Source of the DNA: Anaerolineae bacterium
Lineage (GTDB): Bacteria; Chloroflexota; Anaerolineae; Aggregatilineales; UBA2796
Assembly (NCBI GenBank): GCA_019637615.1
Contig: JAHBVJ010000002.1
Coordinates: forward strand, 342,023-406,022
Reading direction: 5' to 3'
DNA length: 64,000 nt
Part shown: positions 1 through 9,525 of the stretch, piece by piece
Layout: each line of letters opens with the position of its first letter
Position numbering within the stretch: position 1 is the first letter of the stretch
The notes under the pieces: generated by a model
What the model was told of the DNA's origin: nothing
Database searches by the model: none
The model's input: the letters and a program-made list of their open reading frames with translations, nothing else
Made by a program: the position numbers and the translations under genes

Positions 1-84
1 AAAATACCCGCAATCGACGCAAACTAGAGCGTATTGGCTGTTGGTCTTTCCACAATGCTCACAAATCCGCTCTCGTTGCTGCAT
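1..84 (-). CDS. Zinc-ribbon protein, N-terminal fragment cut by the window edge
   Basis: An open frame starts at ATG 84 on the minus strand and runs off the left edge after 28 codons. An AAGGA ribosome-binding site lies about 7 bases upstream. The peptide contains C-E-H-C followed after about 12 residues by C-V-D-C, a CxxC...CxxC pair typical of N-terminal zinc ribbons. Such ribbons often precede a membrane or regulatory domain in bacterial proteins, but the rest of this protein is outside the window, so its function cannot be given. It is divergent from the oxidoreductase gene at 196. Confidence 0.6.
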   Translation of the reverse strand, partial: MQQRERICEHCGKTNSQYALVCVDCGYF

Positions 85-139
85 CGTCCATCCTTATCTA
101 CTGAAAACCTCTATTCTGGTTTGGTTTATGCCTAGAATT

Positions 140-169
140 TTGTATGATCTAGCCTACTTATCCTATTAT
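140..169 (+). promoter_or_regulatory. Candidate sigma70 promoter for the 196 gene
   Basis: TTGTAT (140-145) and TATTAT (164-169) are separated by 18 bases, 26 bases before the start codon at 196. The match to the housekeeping consensus is good but was found by eye only. Confidence 0.4.
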
Positions 170-195
170 CATAGCACAAGCTGATAGAAGATACT

Positions 196-1263
196 ATGCG
201 TATTGCAATCGTTGGGGCGGGGGTAGCGGGGCTGACAGCAGCGTACAGGCTGCGCCTCCACGAACCCGCGCCGGAAATCGTCATCTTCGAGAAGAGTCGG
301 GGTATCGGTGGTCGGATGGCGACTCGCTGGTATGACCGACCCGCTGGTCGCGTGTATGTGGATTACGGTGCGCAGTTTCTAAAAGCTGAAACCGAGACGC
401 TGCGTACGCTCATGTACGATCTGCTGCCGACCAACGCGTTGACCGAGATCGAACTGCCCGTTTGGACGTTTAACTCAGCGAACCAGATTTCGGCGGGCGA
501 TCCAGAGCAAAATGCCGTGCCGCGCTTGAGCTATGAACATGGCTTGACGACGCTGGCGCGGTTGGTGGTTGACCAAATGGGCGTCAGCATCAAGCCGCAA
601 GTGCGGATTGGCAGACTCGGCTGGCTCACCAGCGGACGCTACAGTCTGATCAACACAGAAGGCATGGGGCAAGGTGACTTTGATCGCGTACTGATCGCCA
701 CGCCCGCGCCGCAAGCCGCTGATCTGATCGCGCTCAGTGATACGCTGCCCGCCGAGGCGCGGAATACACTGGTCAGCGAATTGCAGGTAGCCCAGTATCG
801 TCGGTGCCTCTCCATCGTGCTGGCCTATGAGCGCCCGCTGATCGAGCGTCCATGCTGTGCGCTGCTCAACACGGATCACCAGCACCCTATCGCGTGGATC
901 GGGCTGGAGCACACCAAGATCGGGCATGTGCCGCCGGAATACAGTGTGTTGGTGGTGCAGATGTCCGGCGACTACAGCCTACAGCATTGGGACACCGCGC
1001 CCTCTGCCCTCGTTAATGACGTGATGCGCCTTGCTTCCGAGCTAATGCAAGAAGACCTTACCACGCCATCGTGGACGGATTTGCAAAAATGGCGCTTCTC
1101 GCAGCCAGATGTTTTGATCGAGCCGGAGAGGGTTAACGGCGTGCAGCGCGGGCTGTGGTTTGCGGGCGACTATCTACGTGGCGGGCGCGTCCATTTCGCG
1201 GCGGAGATCGGCGCTGAGGTGGCGGGACAATTGAGCGAAACACTGCCGTCGCGAACTCGCTAA
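196..1263 (+). CDS. Renalase-like FAD/NAD(P)-dependent oxidoreductase
   Basis: The 355-residue protein starts with a dinucleotide-binding Rossmann motif, G-A-G-V-A-G at residues 7-12. Glu32 is placed to bind the FAD ribose, and it is followed by the S-R-G-I-G-G-R-M-A-T-R segment characteristic of the COG3380 renalase/amine-oxidase-like family. A C-terminal G-L-W-F-A-G-D-Y motif closes the FAD site, and the length is normal for the family. No signal peptide is visible, so it is probably cytoplasmic. The substrate is unknown: bacterial renalase-like enzymes include oxidases of isomeric dihydronicotinamides, but many members are uncharacterised. The gene stands alone with its own candidate promoter. 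Confidence 0.85.
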   Translation: MRIAIVGAGVAGLTAAYRLRLHEPAPEIVIFEKSRGIGGRMATRWYDRPAGRVYVDYGAQFLKAETETLRTLMYDLLPTNALTEIELPVWTFNSANQISAGDPEQNAVPRLSYEHGLTTLARLVVDQMGVSIKPQVRIGRLGWLTSGRYSLINTEGMGQGDFDRVLIATPAPQAADLIALSDTLPAEARNTLVSELQVAQYRRCLSIVLAYERPLIERPCCALLNTDHQHPIAWIGLEHTKIGHVPPEYSVLVVQMSGDYSLQHWDTAPSALVNDVMRLASELMQEDLTTPSWTDLQKWRFSQPDVLIEPERVNGVQRGLWFAGDYLRGGRVHFAAEIGAEVAGQLSETLPSRTR

Positions 1264-1353
1264 CAGGGTGAGGACGGCAAAATTGGGTTTAGAAATTGTG
1301 CTAGAAGATGAATAGACCGATACTGTGCATGATCTGACAGCGTGGAGGCTGCG

Positions 1354-3270
1354 ATGAGACTTGTTCGGTCGCTTATCCTTGGCATAATCGTCGCCATGCT
1401 CGTGCTCGGTGAGACTCCATCAACCCTTGTGCGTGCGGGGAGTACATCGCTAACAGGCGGCAGCGCCGTGCAGCAGCCGAATCTGACGGCGTGGACGCTC
1501 ATTGATATGCGCCGCGCTGATCAACCCGATCTGTTTGTCGAAGAAAAGGGCATATTCCACCTACGCTCTGATTGGCAAGCCGCCCGCCTTGACTATGTGT
1601 ACAAATGGTGGGGATTAGCCGACCCCGTTTTTGACGCTCAAACCGTGACACGCGTCGGCACAACTTACCAACGCAATGGCAAAGCGGTTGATTCCGCGCT
1701 GGTGACGGCGTTCCTGCACGCGCTCACCAATCTGCATCCAACGCAGTTTCTCCTTGTCGGTCAGGGGCATACCGATGATTACCCGTCGTGGATGCTCGAA
1801 ATCACGGGCATGGATGACCAGCGCATCCAATTATATTCCGCCAGCACCGCCAACCCCGGTTCCGCGCCGTGGAACGTCATCTATAACGGTCGTCTGTATG
1901 CGCAATATGACGGTAGCCTCGCCGGATCGTTGGGCAGGCTGTTTAGCAGCGACGAAGGCGTGCCCGCGGCGACCTTCGATCCCGGCACGACGATTCCCGG
2001 CGTCGCTTTCGCCACTTCCGGCTGGCTGGCACAGCTCACCTCCGGTTTTGTCGGGCTGCTGCCGATCGCGGAAGGGTTCCGCTATGAAGCCGATCCGAAC
2101 GGGCACGCCATTCGCGGCGTCATCGAAGGGCGGTCTTCAATTGGTGGCTTTGGTCACATGGTCATCGGCACCATCACCAAGCTGACCAAAGTACAGGTCA
2201 CGCCCAACGGCAAGCCTATCGACTGCGCCATCAAAGAGATTCCCTCTAGTGATCCGTCGGCGGCGAATTGGGAATTCACCTGTGACGGCCTCCAGATTGT
2301 GACCGGACAGGAATACGACTTCCCAATTGCCGTCACCTTCGGCACCGATCAGGGCGCAACCATCAGCACTGAAGGGCGCTTACAGGGCGTCTGGCATGAG
2401 GATGACGCCGTGTTGATGGTGCCGCTTCCGGCTGAACTGCAAGCCGCGCTGTCCGCAAATCCCGTGGCGGCGGACATCATGACCGACCATGTGCCGATCC
2501 ATGCTTATTACCTCGCCTCCATCGATGCAGACAAGACGAGTTCAGGGATAATGTCGGGTGAGATAGTGCTGCTTGGTCAAGTCACGCTGCCCTCAGGCAT
2601 ACTGCGCTATACAGTCGGCACGCCGTTCGCGGTCAAAGATGGCAAGCTGACGGTGTGGACACTATCGCGCCAAGCGGTGCAGCAAACCGTCACCGCGATC
2701 ACCAACCTTGCCCTGACCAAGCGCATCATTAAAGCACTGCCAGACGTGATCCTCAATTTGTGGTATACCGAGACTAGCGATGTGCCGGAAGCCGCCAATC
2801 TGATCAATGCCTATCCGCCGTCCTATGGGCTGACGGTGCAAGCGTGTGGCACGCTGCCTAAGCTCTCCATGCCAACCGAAAAGCCGCTGCAAGCCTTCAG
2901 CTTTAACGGACGCTGGGATTTCTGGCTACCAGATTTTGTGCTGGCAGACGGTGAAGCTGTTATCTATGACTTGACCCTGTACCCGAACAGTGACCCGCCC
3001 CACGCCCTAACCGAACTGCTGCTGCCAACTCAATTAGCGGGCATGGGGTTTCGCGCCGTCCGTGCCACCCATTCGTCATATCGTCGTCAACTGCCCGAAA
3101 TACAATTCGCGCTGCCGGAAAACGCATCGGCGGCAGAGGAGCAGCGCTTGCGCAAGTTGGTGGACGCACTGCCTGTCAAGGTGGACGTTGAGCAGTGGTT
3201 CGCGCCCGCTTCGACCTTCAAGGTAATGGAAGACGGAACACTCACCCTGTTCGATTGCGCTTCCCGATAG
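1354..3270 (+). CDS. Secreted protein of unknown function
   Basis: The 638-residue product begins with a clear signal peptide: an Arg near the N-terminus and a hydrophobic stretch to about residue 24, followed by T-L-V-R-A-G. The ATG at 1354 is chosen over the in-frame GTG at 1342 because GGAGG at 1344-1348 sits 5 bases before it and would overlap the GTG. The mature part is soluble, rich in short beta-type segments, and has cysteines that could form extracytoplasmic disulfides. I do not recognise a family. An N-terminal region with repeated Trp/Tyr, such as Y-V-Y-K-W-W-G, vaguely resembles DUF4340-type proteins, but not convincingly. It converges with the CPBP protease gene just downstream. 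Confidence 0.7.
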   Translation: MRLVRSLILGIIVAMLVLGETPSTLVRAGSTSLTGGSAVQQPNLTAWTLIDMRRADQPDLFVEEKGIFHLRSDWQAARLDYVYKWWGLADPVFDAQTVTRVGTTYQRNGKAVDSALVTAFLHALTNLHPTQFLLVGQGHTDDYPSWMLEITGMDDQRIQLYSASTANPGSAPWNVIYNGRLYAQYDGSLAGSLGRLFSSDEGVPAATFDPGTTIPGVAFATSGWLAQLTSGFVGLLPIAEGFRYEADPNGHAIRGVIEGRSSIGGFGHMVIGTITKLTKVQVTPNGKPIDCAIKEIPSSDPSAANWEFTCDGLQIVTGQEYDFPIAVTFGTDQGATISTEGRLQGVWHEDDAVLMVPLPAELQAALSANPVAADIMTDHVPIHAYYLASIDADKTSSGIMSGEIVLLGQVTLPSGILRYTVGTPFAVKDGKLTVWTLSRQAVQQTVTAITNLALTKRIIKALPDVILNLWYTETSDVPEAANLINAYPPSYGLTVQACGTLPKLSMPTEKPLQAFSFNGRWDFWLPDFVLADGEAVIYDLTLYPNSDPPHALTELLLPTQLAGMGFRAVRATHSSYRRQLPEIQFALPENASAAEEQRLRKLVDALPVKVDVEQWFAPASTFKVMEDGTLTLFDCASR

Positions 3271-3277
3271 CCGTGGG

Positions 3278-4072
3278 TTACGACGACGCCACGACCGTCT
3301 CTGGAATCGGCGTTCGCTGCCACACGCGCGAATCGATGACGACCAATAGGATCGCGGCGGCGCTGTAAGTAAGCGCCATTAACCACGTGGCTCGTGTTAC
3401 TTCTACGTGGGCATTCAAAAAGGCCAGCAGATTTTGTGTGCCGTGCAGCAGGATCGCCGCACACACGCCGCTGCTGCCGGATTTCAGATAGACCCATGTC
3501 AGCATAACAGACAGCGCCAGAATCACGGTGAATTGAGCTACGGGCGGTGCGCCTTCCGAGAGCATCCCCGGTAGCAGCAAAATTAGGTGCAAAGTCGCCC
3601 ACGGGATGCCTAAAATGAGACTAGCCGTGAGCGGCGCGTGCTGTTTGAGCAGACGTGGCAAGGCAAACCCGCGCCAACCGAGTTCCTCACCCGCCGCGAA
3701 GATATAGACCATGATCAGGAATGGTGAGAACTCGCCTATTTGCAGGTCGGACACCCATCCAAACAGAAAAGCGATGATGTTCACAACGAAACGGATAGCC
3801 AGACACAGCGCAATAATTTGTAGGAAACGTTGCCACCCCATCCGCCAGCGCACGGCTTGCGCCAACAGATCGCGTACACCACTCCAACCTTGTGTCAACA
3901 CAGTGAGCAAGCTGGCGACGGAAACCGGAATAAAGACCACCACCATCGAAAAACCGAGGGCGCGGGCTTCCGATGGGAAGGGCAAGAAATAGGCCGCGAA
4001 CGACAATCCCAGCGTTAAAACGCAAAAGATGAGCACTTCATGGCGTTTGAGGACGGACGTCAGATAGGTCAT
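3278..4072 (-). CDS. CPBP-family intramembrane glutamic endopeptidase
   Basis: This 264-residue protein is polytopic, with about 7-8 hydrophobic segments. It carries all three CPBP (Abi/CAAX prenyl protease-like) motifs: E-E-L-G-W-R at residues 129-134 supplying the catalytic glutamates, W-A-T-L-H with the second-motif histidine, and H-G-T-Q-N near the C-terminus. Family members cleave substrates inside the membrane; bacterial examples act in bacteriocin self-immunity or protein processing. Nothing nearby identifies a substrate. It is a single gene, convergent with the secreted protein ending at 3270. Confidence 0.9.
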   Translation of the reverse strand: MTYLTSVLKRHEVLIFCVLTLGLSFAAYFLPFPSEARALGFSMVVVFIPVSVASLLTVLTQGWSGVRDLLAQAVRWRMGWQRFLQIIALCLAIRFVVNIIAFLFGWVSDLQIGEFSPFLIMVYIFAAGEELGWRGFALPRLLKQHAPLTASLILGIPWATLHLILLLPGMLSEGAPPVAQFTVILALSVMLTWVYLKSGSSGVCAAILLHGTQNLLAFLNAHVEVTRATWLMALTYSAAAILLVVIDSRVWQRTPIPETVVASS

Positions 4073-4290
4073 GATATGCGGTTCCTATAGGCGGGAGAAG
4101 ATCCTATCGTCAGTGTAAGACCAATTTCTGCTCATTCGCAAGCAGTGATTGACAGCAACAGCCTAACCGCAGGAGGGGAAACTAACGCTTAAGCACGAAT
4201 TTGGGTAGAATTAGATGGTTCAGTTCGTCTATTCCTCGGCAGGGGTGAAGTGCGGACGATCATCCCGAGTCTGCGATTGCGGAGAACGCT

Positions 4291-6594
4291 TTGGGAACGC
4301 TAACGTTTGCCTCGATATTGGCGATTGGTTTGTGCATCGGCTACGTGATCCTGTTGGGTACTACGCAGCGACGGCGTACACAACTGGATAATTCATGGCT
4401 GTGGATGATGGCGGTGCTGATCACGGCGCTGGTCGCGCAGGCTGCCAACGCGCTTGATCCGAGCGCCAACATCCTCGGCTTGACACAGCCTGCCTTGAAT
4501 GTCGTCCTCACGAGCGCGGTCTTGGTCGCGTTGAGCGCTCTCACCTTCAACTTCCTGTACCGCCGTTTTGCACGGTTGGTAGCGGGCGCGGGCGCAGTGT
4601 GGCTTGTGCTGATCCTGCTGCTGCTGTGGCAGATGCCCGATAGCCAAACCGGACAAGTGGGCTGGTTTGGGCGCGTTTTCAACGGTCAGGACGGCGTGGG
4701 CTTGGTGGTCTTCTTGGGCTGGCTCTTGTTGAGTGGCTTATCGCTCGCCATCACCTTCAACAACTACTATCGCGCACATTTGCCGGAGGCCGCTAACCGC
4801 GCCTTGTTTTGGGGGTTGGTCTTCCCGCTGGTCGTGATGGGCATGGTGATGAGCGTATCTAGCGGCGCTTTCCTGCGCGAGTCCGGTTGGGCGTTGCAAT
4901 TCGTGGGGCTAGGTGGCTTGTTATACAGCGCCGCCGAGCACCGTGTCCTTGATATGCGGCGGTTGCTGCGCTTGGCGATTGCGTCCGGCGTCATCACCTT
5001 CGTGACCGCGCTGTTCATCCTCGTCGCACTGTTCGCGGGCAACGCCATCAACGCCGATTCCGGCGCGCTGCCCCTCGCGCTGGCGATCATCGCGACCATC
5101 GCCGCCATCATTTATACACCTTTCCAAGCCATGACTTTGGGAGTCGTGCGGCGCATGTCTGGCACCACGCCCGAAGACACCACTTCGGCAGTGCGCATTT
5201 ACAGTCAGCGTGTATCGAGCATCGTTGAACTTGGCGATCTGGCGGGCACGGTGACGGACGCCATGCGAGAAGCGATGCGTGTGCGTGGTGGCGGTGTGCT
5301 GCTGGCGACGATTGAGAATGCCGATACCGTCCGCTTGGAGCCGATGATCGTGGATACCACGCCGCGCCCGCCGCTGATGGTGCGCATTCCGAGCAGCAGC
5401 CCGATCTACGGTCGGATGTTTATCAACCATCTGCCCGTACTGCAATACGATCTCGAATATGCGCGGGAATACAGTTCGTTAGCGCCAGAGATCGCGGCCT
5501 TCTTCCGGCAACTGCATATGAGCGCCTACGCGCCGATTGTCGTGCAAGGGCAGCTTATCGGCGTGCTGTCGGCGGGTGCCAAGATCAACGATGACCCGTT
5601 CTATCCCCAAGATGTCGATATGCTGGCAACGCTGGCGAATCAAACTGGCGTCGCGCTGAGGAATGCCCGTCTGGTTACCGATCTCAAACGTACGTCCATC
5701 GAGTCGCACGCGCTGAACTCGGATTTGCTGCGCACCAAGGAGCGTTTGGAACAGCTTGACTCGGTCAAAACCGACTTCGTGACCATCGCCAGCCACGAAC
5801 TGCGCACACCGCTGGCTCAGATTCGCGGCTATACCGATATTCTGGATGCCATGAACGAGCAAGCCATGCTCGATCAAGATCAGGTCGGCGGCATGGTCAG
5901 CAACATGCGCAAAGCCACTGACCGCCTTGAAAAATTGATTGCCGATATGCTCGATGTTAGCCAATTGGGCTTGGACGCGATGGACTTGCGGTTCGCGCAG
6001 ACCACGCTCGATAGCGTCTTGCGCCTCGCCATCGAACCACTGGCGGAAAGCATCAAGCAGCGCAAATTACAGCTCACCGCGCGTGGGTTAAAGGGGCTGC
6101 CGCCCATCGAAGCCGATATGCAACGGTTGGTGCAAGCCTTCCGCAACATTTGCGTGAACGCGGTCAAGTACACGCCCGATGGCGGTCGTATCGACATCGT
6201 GGCACATGTGGAGCGCAATGAACAGACCGAAGAAGAAGAGATCGTTGTGACTATTGCGGATACGGGTATCGGCATCGATCCGCGTAACCACGAACTGATC
6301 TTCGAGAAATTCTTCCGCGTCGCTGATCCGGGGTTGCATTCGACGGGCACCACCAAATTCATGGGTGCTGGCCCCGGCCTCGGTCTGACTATCGCACGCG
6401 GCGTGATCGAAGGTCACGGCGGACATATCACGGTGGAAAGCCCCGGCTACGAACCCCAAAAACTGCCGGGTTCGGTGTTCATCATCCATCTGCCGATCCA
6501 TCCGCCGCAGGGTGCCAAGCGCGTGATGCCATTCGAGTCCTCTACGGGTAGTGTTGTGCTGCCAGTGCCCGCTGGCGCAATGAAAGGTAATTAG
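4291..6594 (+). CDS. Membrane-bound GAF sensor histidine kinase
   Basis: The 767-residue protein starts at TTG 4291, supported by GGAG at 4281-4284. About eight hydrophobic segments fill residues 1-275, resembling 7TM-type sensor inputs. A GAF domain follows at roughly 300-460, then a coiled linker. The HisKA motif S-H-E-L-R-T-P has phospho-acceptor His502. The HATPase_c domain shows an N-box (N-I-C-V-N-A-V-K), D-T-G-I-G-I-D and a G-P-G-L-G-L lid. It should autophosphorylate and pass phosphate to a response regulator, but none is encoded nearby, so it is an orphan kinase. The signal is unknown. The DinB-like and YgfZ genes follow within 10 bases each, suggesting a shared transcript. Confidence 0.92.
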   Translation: MGTLTFASILAIGLCIGYVILLGTTQRRRTQLDNSWLWMMAVLITALVAQAANALDPSANILGLTQPALNVVLTSAVLVALSALTFNFLYRRFARLVAGAGAVWLVLILLLLWQMPDSQTGQVGWFGRVFNGQDGVGLVVFLGWLLLSGLSLAITFNNYYRAHLPEAANRALFWGLVFPLVVMGMVMSVSSGAFLRESGWALQFVGLGGLLYSAAEHRVLDMRRLLRLAIASGVITFVTALFILVALFAGNAINADSGALPLALAIIATIAAIIYTPFQAMTLGVVRRMSGTTPEDTTSAVRIYSQRVSSIVELGDLAGTVTDAMREAMRVRGGGVLLATIENADTVRLEPMIVDTTPRPPLMVRIPSSSPIYGRMFINHLPVLQYDLEYAREYSSLAPEIAAFFRQLHMSAYAPIVVQGQLIGVLSAGAKINDDPFYPQDVDMLATLANQTGVALRNARLVTDLKRTSIESHALNSDLLRTKERLEQLDSVKTDFVTIASHELRTPLAQIRGYTDILDAMNEQAMLDQDQVGGMVSNMRKATDRLEKLIADMLDVSQLGLDAMDLRFAQTTLDSVLRLAIEPLAESIKQRKLQLTARGLKGLPPIEADMQRLVQAFRNICVNAVKYTPDGGRIDIVAHVERNEQTEEEEIVVTIADTGIGIDPRNHELIFEKFFRVADPGLHSTGTTKFMGAGPGLGLTIARGVIEGHGGHITVESPGYEPQKLPGSVFIIHLPIHPPQGAKRVMPFESSTGSVVLPVPAGAMKGN

Positions 6595-6603
6595 CGATAG
6601 CTC

Positions 6604-7086
6604 ATGAATAAGGCAGCAGTCCTTAACGAACTTCGCACCAGCCGTGCGAAGTTGGTCAGCGCGATAGAAGGGTTGCCGGAGGAAGCCATGCTGCGGGCAG
6701 GCGTGGTCGGCTTATGGTCGATCAAAGATTTATTGGCGCATCTCACCGCGTGGGAATCTGAACTGGTGACGGCGCTGGCACGCTTGGCGGTCTCGCGGAA
6801 AATTCCGCACATCGTCGAGATTGACGACCTTGACGAGTGGAATATGGAAGTGTACGCCGTCAACGCGCGGCGGGCGCTGAGCGATGTGCTGGAAGATTTT
6901 CAGGGCGTCCACAAGCATCTACTGAAGGCGGTTGAGGAGATCGATGAGAAAACCTTGACCAATCCGCGCCGCTTCCCGTGGATGGAGGGCGAGCCACTGT
7001 CGTATCTGATCGCGGAAAATGGCTTCTGGCACGAGTCCGAGCACGCCGACCAGATTCTTGAGTGGCGGAAAACGAATGGGGTGTAA
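6604..7086 (+). CDS. DinB/ClbS-DfsB-like four-helix-bundle protein
   Basis: The 160-residue protein matches the ClbS/DfsB branch of the DinB superfamily. It has an N-terminal helix, then G-L-W-S-I-K-D-L-L-A-H-L-T-A-W-E around residues 36-51, with a histidine in the usual metal or active-site place. W-H-E-S-E-H near the C-terminus gives further histidines. Family members include the colibactin-resistance cyclopropane hydrolase ClbS and thiol-transferase-like DinB enzymes; the activity here is not predictable. It lies 9 bases after the histidine kinase and 6 before ygfZ, so it is probably co-transcribed with both. Confidence 0.8.
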   Translation: MNKAAVLNELRTSRAKLVSAIEGLPEEAMLRAGVVGLWSIKDLLAHLTAWESELVTALARLAVSRKIPHIVEIDDLDEWNMEVYAVNARRALSDVLEDFQGVHKHLLKAVEEIDEKTLTNPRRFPWMEGEPLSYLIAENGFWHESEHADQILEWRKTNGV

Positions 7087-7092
7087 AAGGTA

Positions 7093-8052
7093 ATGACAAT
7101 GGTACTGGTATTTGATCGCTCTACGCAGCAGGGACGGCTCGAACTCACGGATCGCGACCGCTTCAAACTGCTACACAACATGACCACGCAAGACTTCAAC
7201 ACGATTAAGGTTGGCGAGGGACGTTCCGCCGTCTTGACTACAGCCTTAGCCCGCATCATCGACCGTGTCATCGTGTACAATCGCGGCGAAAGCGCGCTGA
7301 TGATCACTAACTATCCGGCAATCGTGCGTTCGTGGTTGCAGCGGCACATCTTCTTCAACGACAAGGTGCGCCTGCAAGATGTCTCGGCAGCGTTCGGTCA
7401 ATTGGAATTTTATGGCGATCAGGCGGCTGCCATCGCGGATACCTTTATGGCAGGGGCGTCCAAGCTGGCGCTGCATGGCTGTGCTGAGATCGAGATCAGT
7501 GGCGAAAAAGGGATGATCGCGCGGACACTACCTATTGCTGGCGATGGCTTCATCCTGATCGTGCCGATGGCAGCGCTCTCCACCATCAAGATGCGCTTGT
7601 TGGCACAGGTTGGTGCGGTTGAGGGTGACGCGGCGCGTTACGAACGGCTGCGCATCGAGGCGGGCTTGGCGGGCGCTCCCCGCGAATTGAGCGAGGAGTA
7701 CATCCCGTTAGAGGCTGGTTTGTGGGACTCGGTGAGCTTCCACAAAGGTTGCTACATCGGGCAAGAGATCATCGCGCGGATGGAAAGCCGTCAGCGCCTC
7801 GCGAAAACGCTGGTCAAGCTGCATCTGACTACGTTACCTGCGCTCGGTTCCACCATCAGCCTTGATGACCGCGCTATCGGCATGATCACCAGCGCTACGG
7901 AAACGGAGCAGGGGAGCATCGCCCTTGGTTTCGTCAAGCCAGAATTTGCCGAGGCTGGTACGCAGCTCACCGTCACAGCGGATGGGCAAGCTCCGCTGAC
8001 CGCCGAAGTGGTTGATGCGCCGCTGCTGCAAACGGGCTTTGCCAACGCGTAA
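7093..8052 (+). CDS. ygfZ: YgfZ/GcvT-domain folate-binding protein
   Basis: The 319-residue protein carries the YgfZ signature K-G-C-Y-I-G-Q-E followed by R-M-E-S-R at about residues 218-231, in the GcvT-like aminomethyltransferase fold. YgfZ proteins bind tetrahydrofolate and help assemble or repair certain iron-sulfur proteins in the cytoplasm. The conserved cysteine of the signature is present. Translation could begin at ATG 7093 or at ATG 7099; the latter is spaced 8 bases from an AAAGG sequence and may be the true start. It is the last gene of the kinase/DinB/ygfZ cluster. Confidence 0.9.
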   Translation: MTMVLVFDRSTQQGRLELTDRDRFKLLHNMTTQDFNTIKVGEGRSAVLTTALARIIDRVIVYNRGESALMITNYPAIVRSWLQRHIFFNDKVRLQDVSAAFGQLEFYGDQAAAIADTFMAGASKLALHGCAEIEISGEKGMIARTLPIAGDGFILIVPMAALSTIKMRLLAQVGAVEGDAARYERLRIEAGLAGAPRELSEEYIPLEAGLWDSVSFHKGCYIGQEIIARMESRQRLAKTLVKLHLTTLPALGSTISLDDRAIGMITSATETEQGSIALGFVKPEFAEAGTQLTVTADGQAPLTAEVVDAPLLQTGFANA

Positions 8053-8071
8053 AATCGTCTACGTGGGTACT

Positions 8072-8131
8072 GGGCATTTACAAGACGCGCCGTTTTTTAT
8101 GCCCGATCTTACGTATCGGGCTAATCGTAAG
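8072..8131 (+). other. Overlapping inverted repeats between ygfZ and the next gene
   Basis: GGGCAT (8072-8077) can pair with ATGCCC (8099-8104). The overlapping GCCCGAT (8101-8107) can instead pair with ATCGGGC (8115-8121), and CTTACG (8108-8113) with CGTAAG (8126-8131). A run of six T lies at 8093-8098. The first and second stems exclude each other. This may be an imperfect terminator of ygfZ or a leader of the secreted protein at 8158. Confidence 0.35.
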
Positions 8132-8157
8132 ACAATCGCTAGTAGGGAGTTTTGTTC

Positions 8158-9438
8158 GTGAAAGTGTCTATAGTGCGTTTATTGATTGTCTTGTGCGTCG
8201 TAATGACCTCGGCCTTCGTCAGGTCAACGCCAGCTTCCGCTCAAGATTCATTTGTCATTTTTCAGGACGATTTCAGAAATAATGATAACGGATGGGAAGT
8301 CGTCGGCGGCACTGACACCTCGAAATTGTTCGTCGGGGATGGCGTCTTGCGCTTCAGCACTGAAAAAGAAGGCTATGCGAACTGGGCTGTGCCCGATGTG
8401 ACCGTGCCCGATGACATCGATGTGCAAGTCACCGCCACCGTGATCGATCCAGACAGCAGCGGCAACTGGAATTTTGCGCTGATCTTGCGCGCCGACACGC
8501 GTGATAGCGACGCCAGCTTCTACCATTTTGGCGTGGGCGGCGACGGCAGCTACGAATTCTCCATCCGGCGCAAGAACCCGGAAAATTATGCGGAGAACAT
8601 CAAGAGTGGGAAGATCAGTGGCTTTAATGTCAACCGCCCCATCAAACTGCGCGTGCTGGCACAGGGCGACACGTTTGCGTTCTTCGTGAACGGTAAGCAA
8701 GTAGACACGTTCAAAGATAGCAGCGTTAGCACTGACGCGGACACCGAAAAATATCTTGGCTTCATGGTCGGGACGTACAGCGGAGTCGAGCGCAATGAGG
8801 TCGAGTTTACCGATCTTTTGGTCATGAGTGCAGATAGTGCCACCGTCAACAACGGTGGCGACCCCGATGCGTTGTTGAATGAGACTTTCCCGGACGATAA
8901 CCCGAACGAATGGATTTTAGGGACATTCACCAATTCCAAATCCAGCATCAGCGACAACACCCTGACGGTTCAGATCACCAAAGATAACTTCTTCGGCTAC
9001 ACATGGCCCAAGACGAAGTTTCCCGAAGACCTTGACATCACGGTGAACGTTATCAATCCCGATCCCGAAGCGGGCGACGCATGGGGCTATGGAATCGGCT
9101 ATCGCGGTTACGATGAGGACGACGAGAAGACATTCTACCTATTCGAGGTGCAAGGCACGGGGAAGTTTGCCGTCACCGCCCAGAAAGGCGGCACTGTACT
9201 AGATACGCTGATCAAAGGTACGGTCAGCAACTTCGATGGCAGCGCCGAGAACGTACTACGTGTGGTTGTACGCGGCAATACGCACAATTTCTACGTGAAC
9301 GGCAAAAAAGTTGGTTCCGCCCAAGATTCGACGCTTGACCAGAAGACGGACTACTATTTGCTGCTGGAAGCTGGCACGTTCGAAGGTCAGAATTCCATCT
9401 CTGCGAATTTCAGCAACTTGGTCGTCAAAGCGCCATGA
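8158..9438 (+). CDS. Secreted protein with two concanavalin-like beta-sandwich domains
   Basis: GTG 8158 is preferred to TTG 8152 because GGGAG at 8145-8149 is 8 bases from the GTG but only 2 from the TTG. The 426-residue product has a signal peptide ending near A-S-A-Q-D. Two tandem domains of about 190 residues follow. Each opens with a D-D-F/E-T-F...G-W/E-W pattern and contains R-V-L/V-V...F-F/Y-V-N-G-K-K/Q-V near its end, as in LamG/3-keto-disaccharide-hydrolase-like (DUF1080) sandwiches. They probably bind glycans or other surfaces outside the cell; no catalytic residues are evident. A strong terminator follows. The SH3 protein at 13566 has a related single domain. Confidence 0.75.
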   Translation: MKVSIVRLLIVLCVVMTSAFVRSTPASAQDSFVIFQDDFRNNDNGWEVVGGTDTSKLFVGDGVLRFSTEKEGYANWAVPDVTVPDDIDVQVTATVIDPDSSGNWNFALILRADTRDSDASFYHFGVGGDGSYEFSIRRKNPENYAENIKSGKISGFNVNRPIKLRVLAQGDTFAFFVNGKQVDTFKDSSVSTDADTEKYLGFMVGTYSGVERNEVEFTDLLVMSADSATVNNGGDPDALLNETFPDDNPNEWILGTFTNSKSSISDNTLTVQITKDNFFGYTWPKTKFPEDLDITVNVINPDPEAGDAWGYGIGYRGYDEDDEKTFYLFEVQGTGKFAVTAQKGGTVLDTLIKGTVSNFDGSAENVLRVVVRGNTHNFYVNGKKVGSAQDSTLDQKTDYYLLLEAGTFEGQNSISANFSNLVVKAP

Positions 9439-9452
9439 GTAAGATGCGTCCC

Positions 9453-9485
9453 CTGCCTCTCCTCACCGTGAGGAGGGGCAGTTTT
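9453..9485 (+). terminator. Rho-independent terminator
   Basis: A 13-base stem (9453-9465 with 9469-9481, one G-U pair) with a 3-base loop is followed by TTTT. It ends the transcript of the secreted protein finishing at 9438. Confidence 0.85.
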
Positions 9486-9525
9486 CTAGTCACAAGTTTT
9501 ATGTCATGCATGTCCCACGGTTCGA

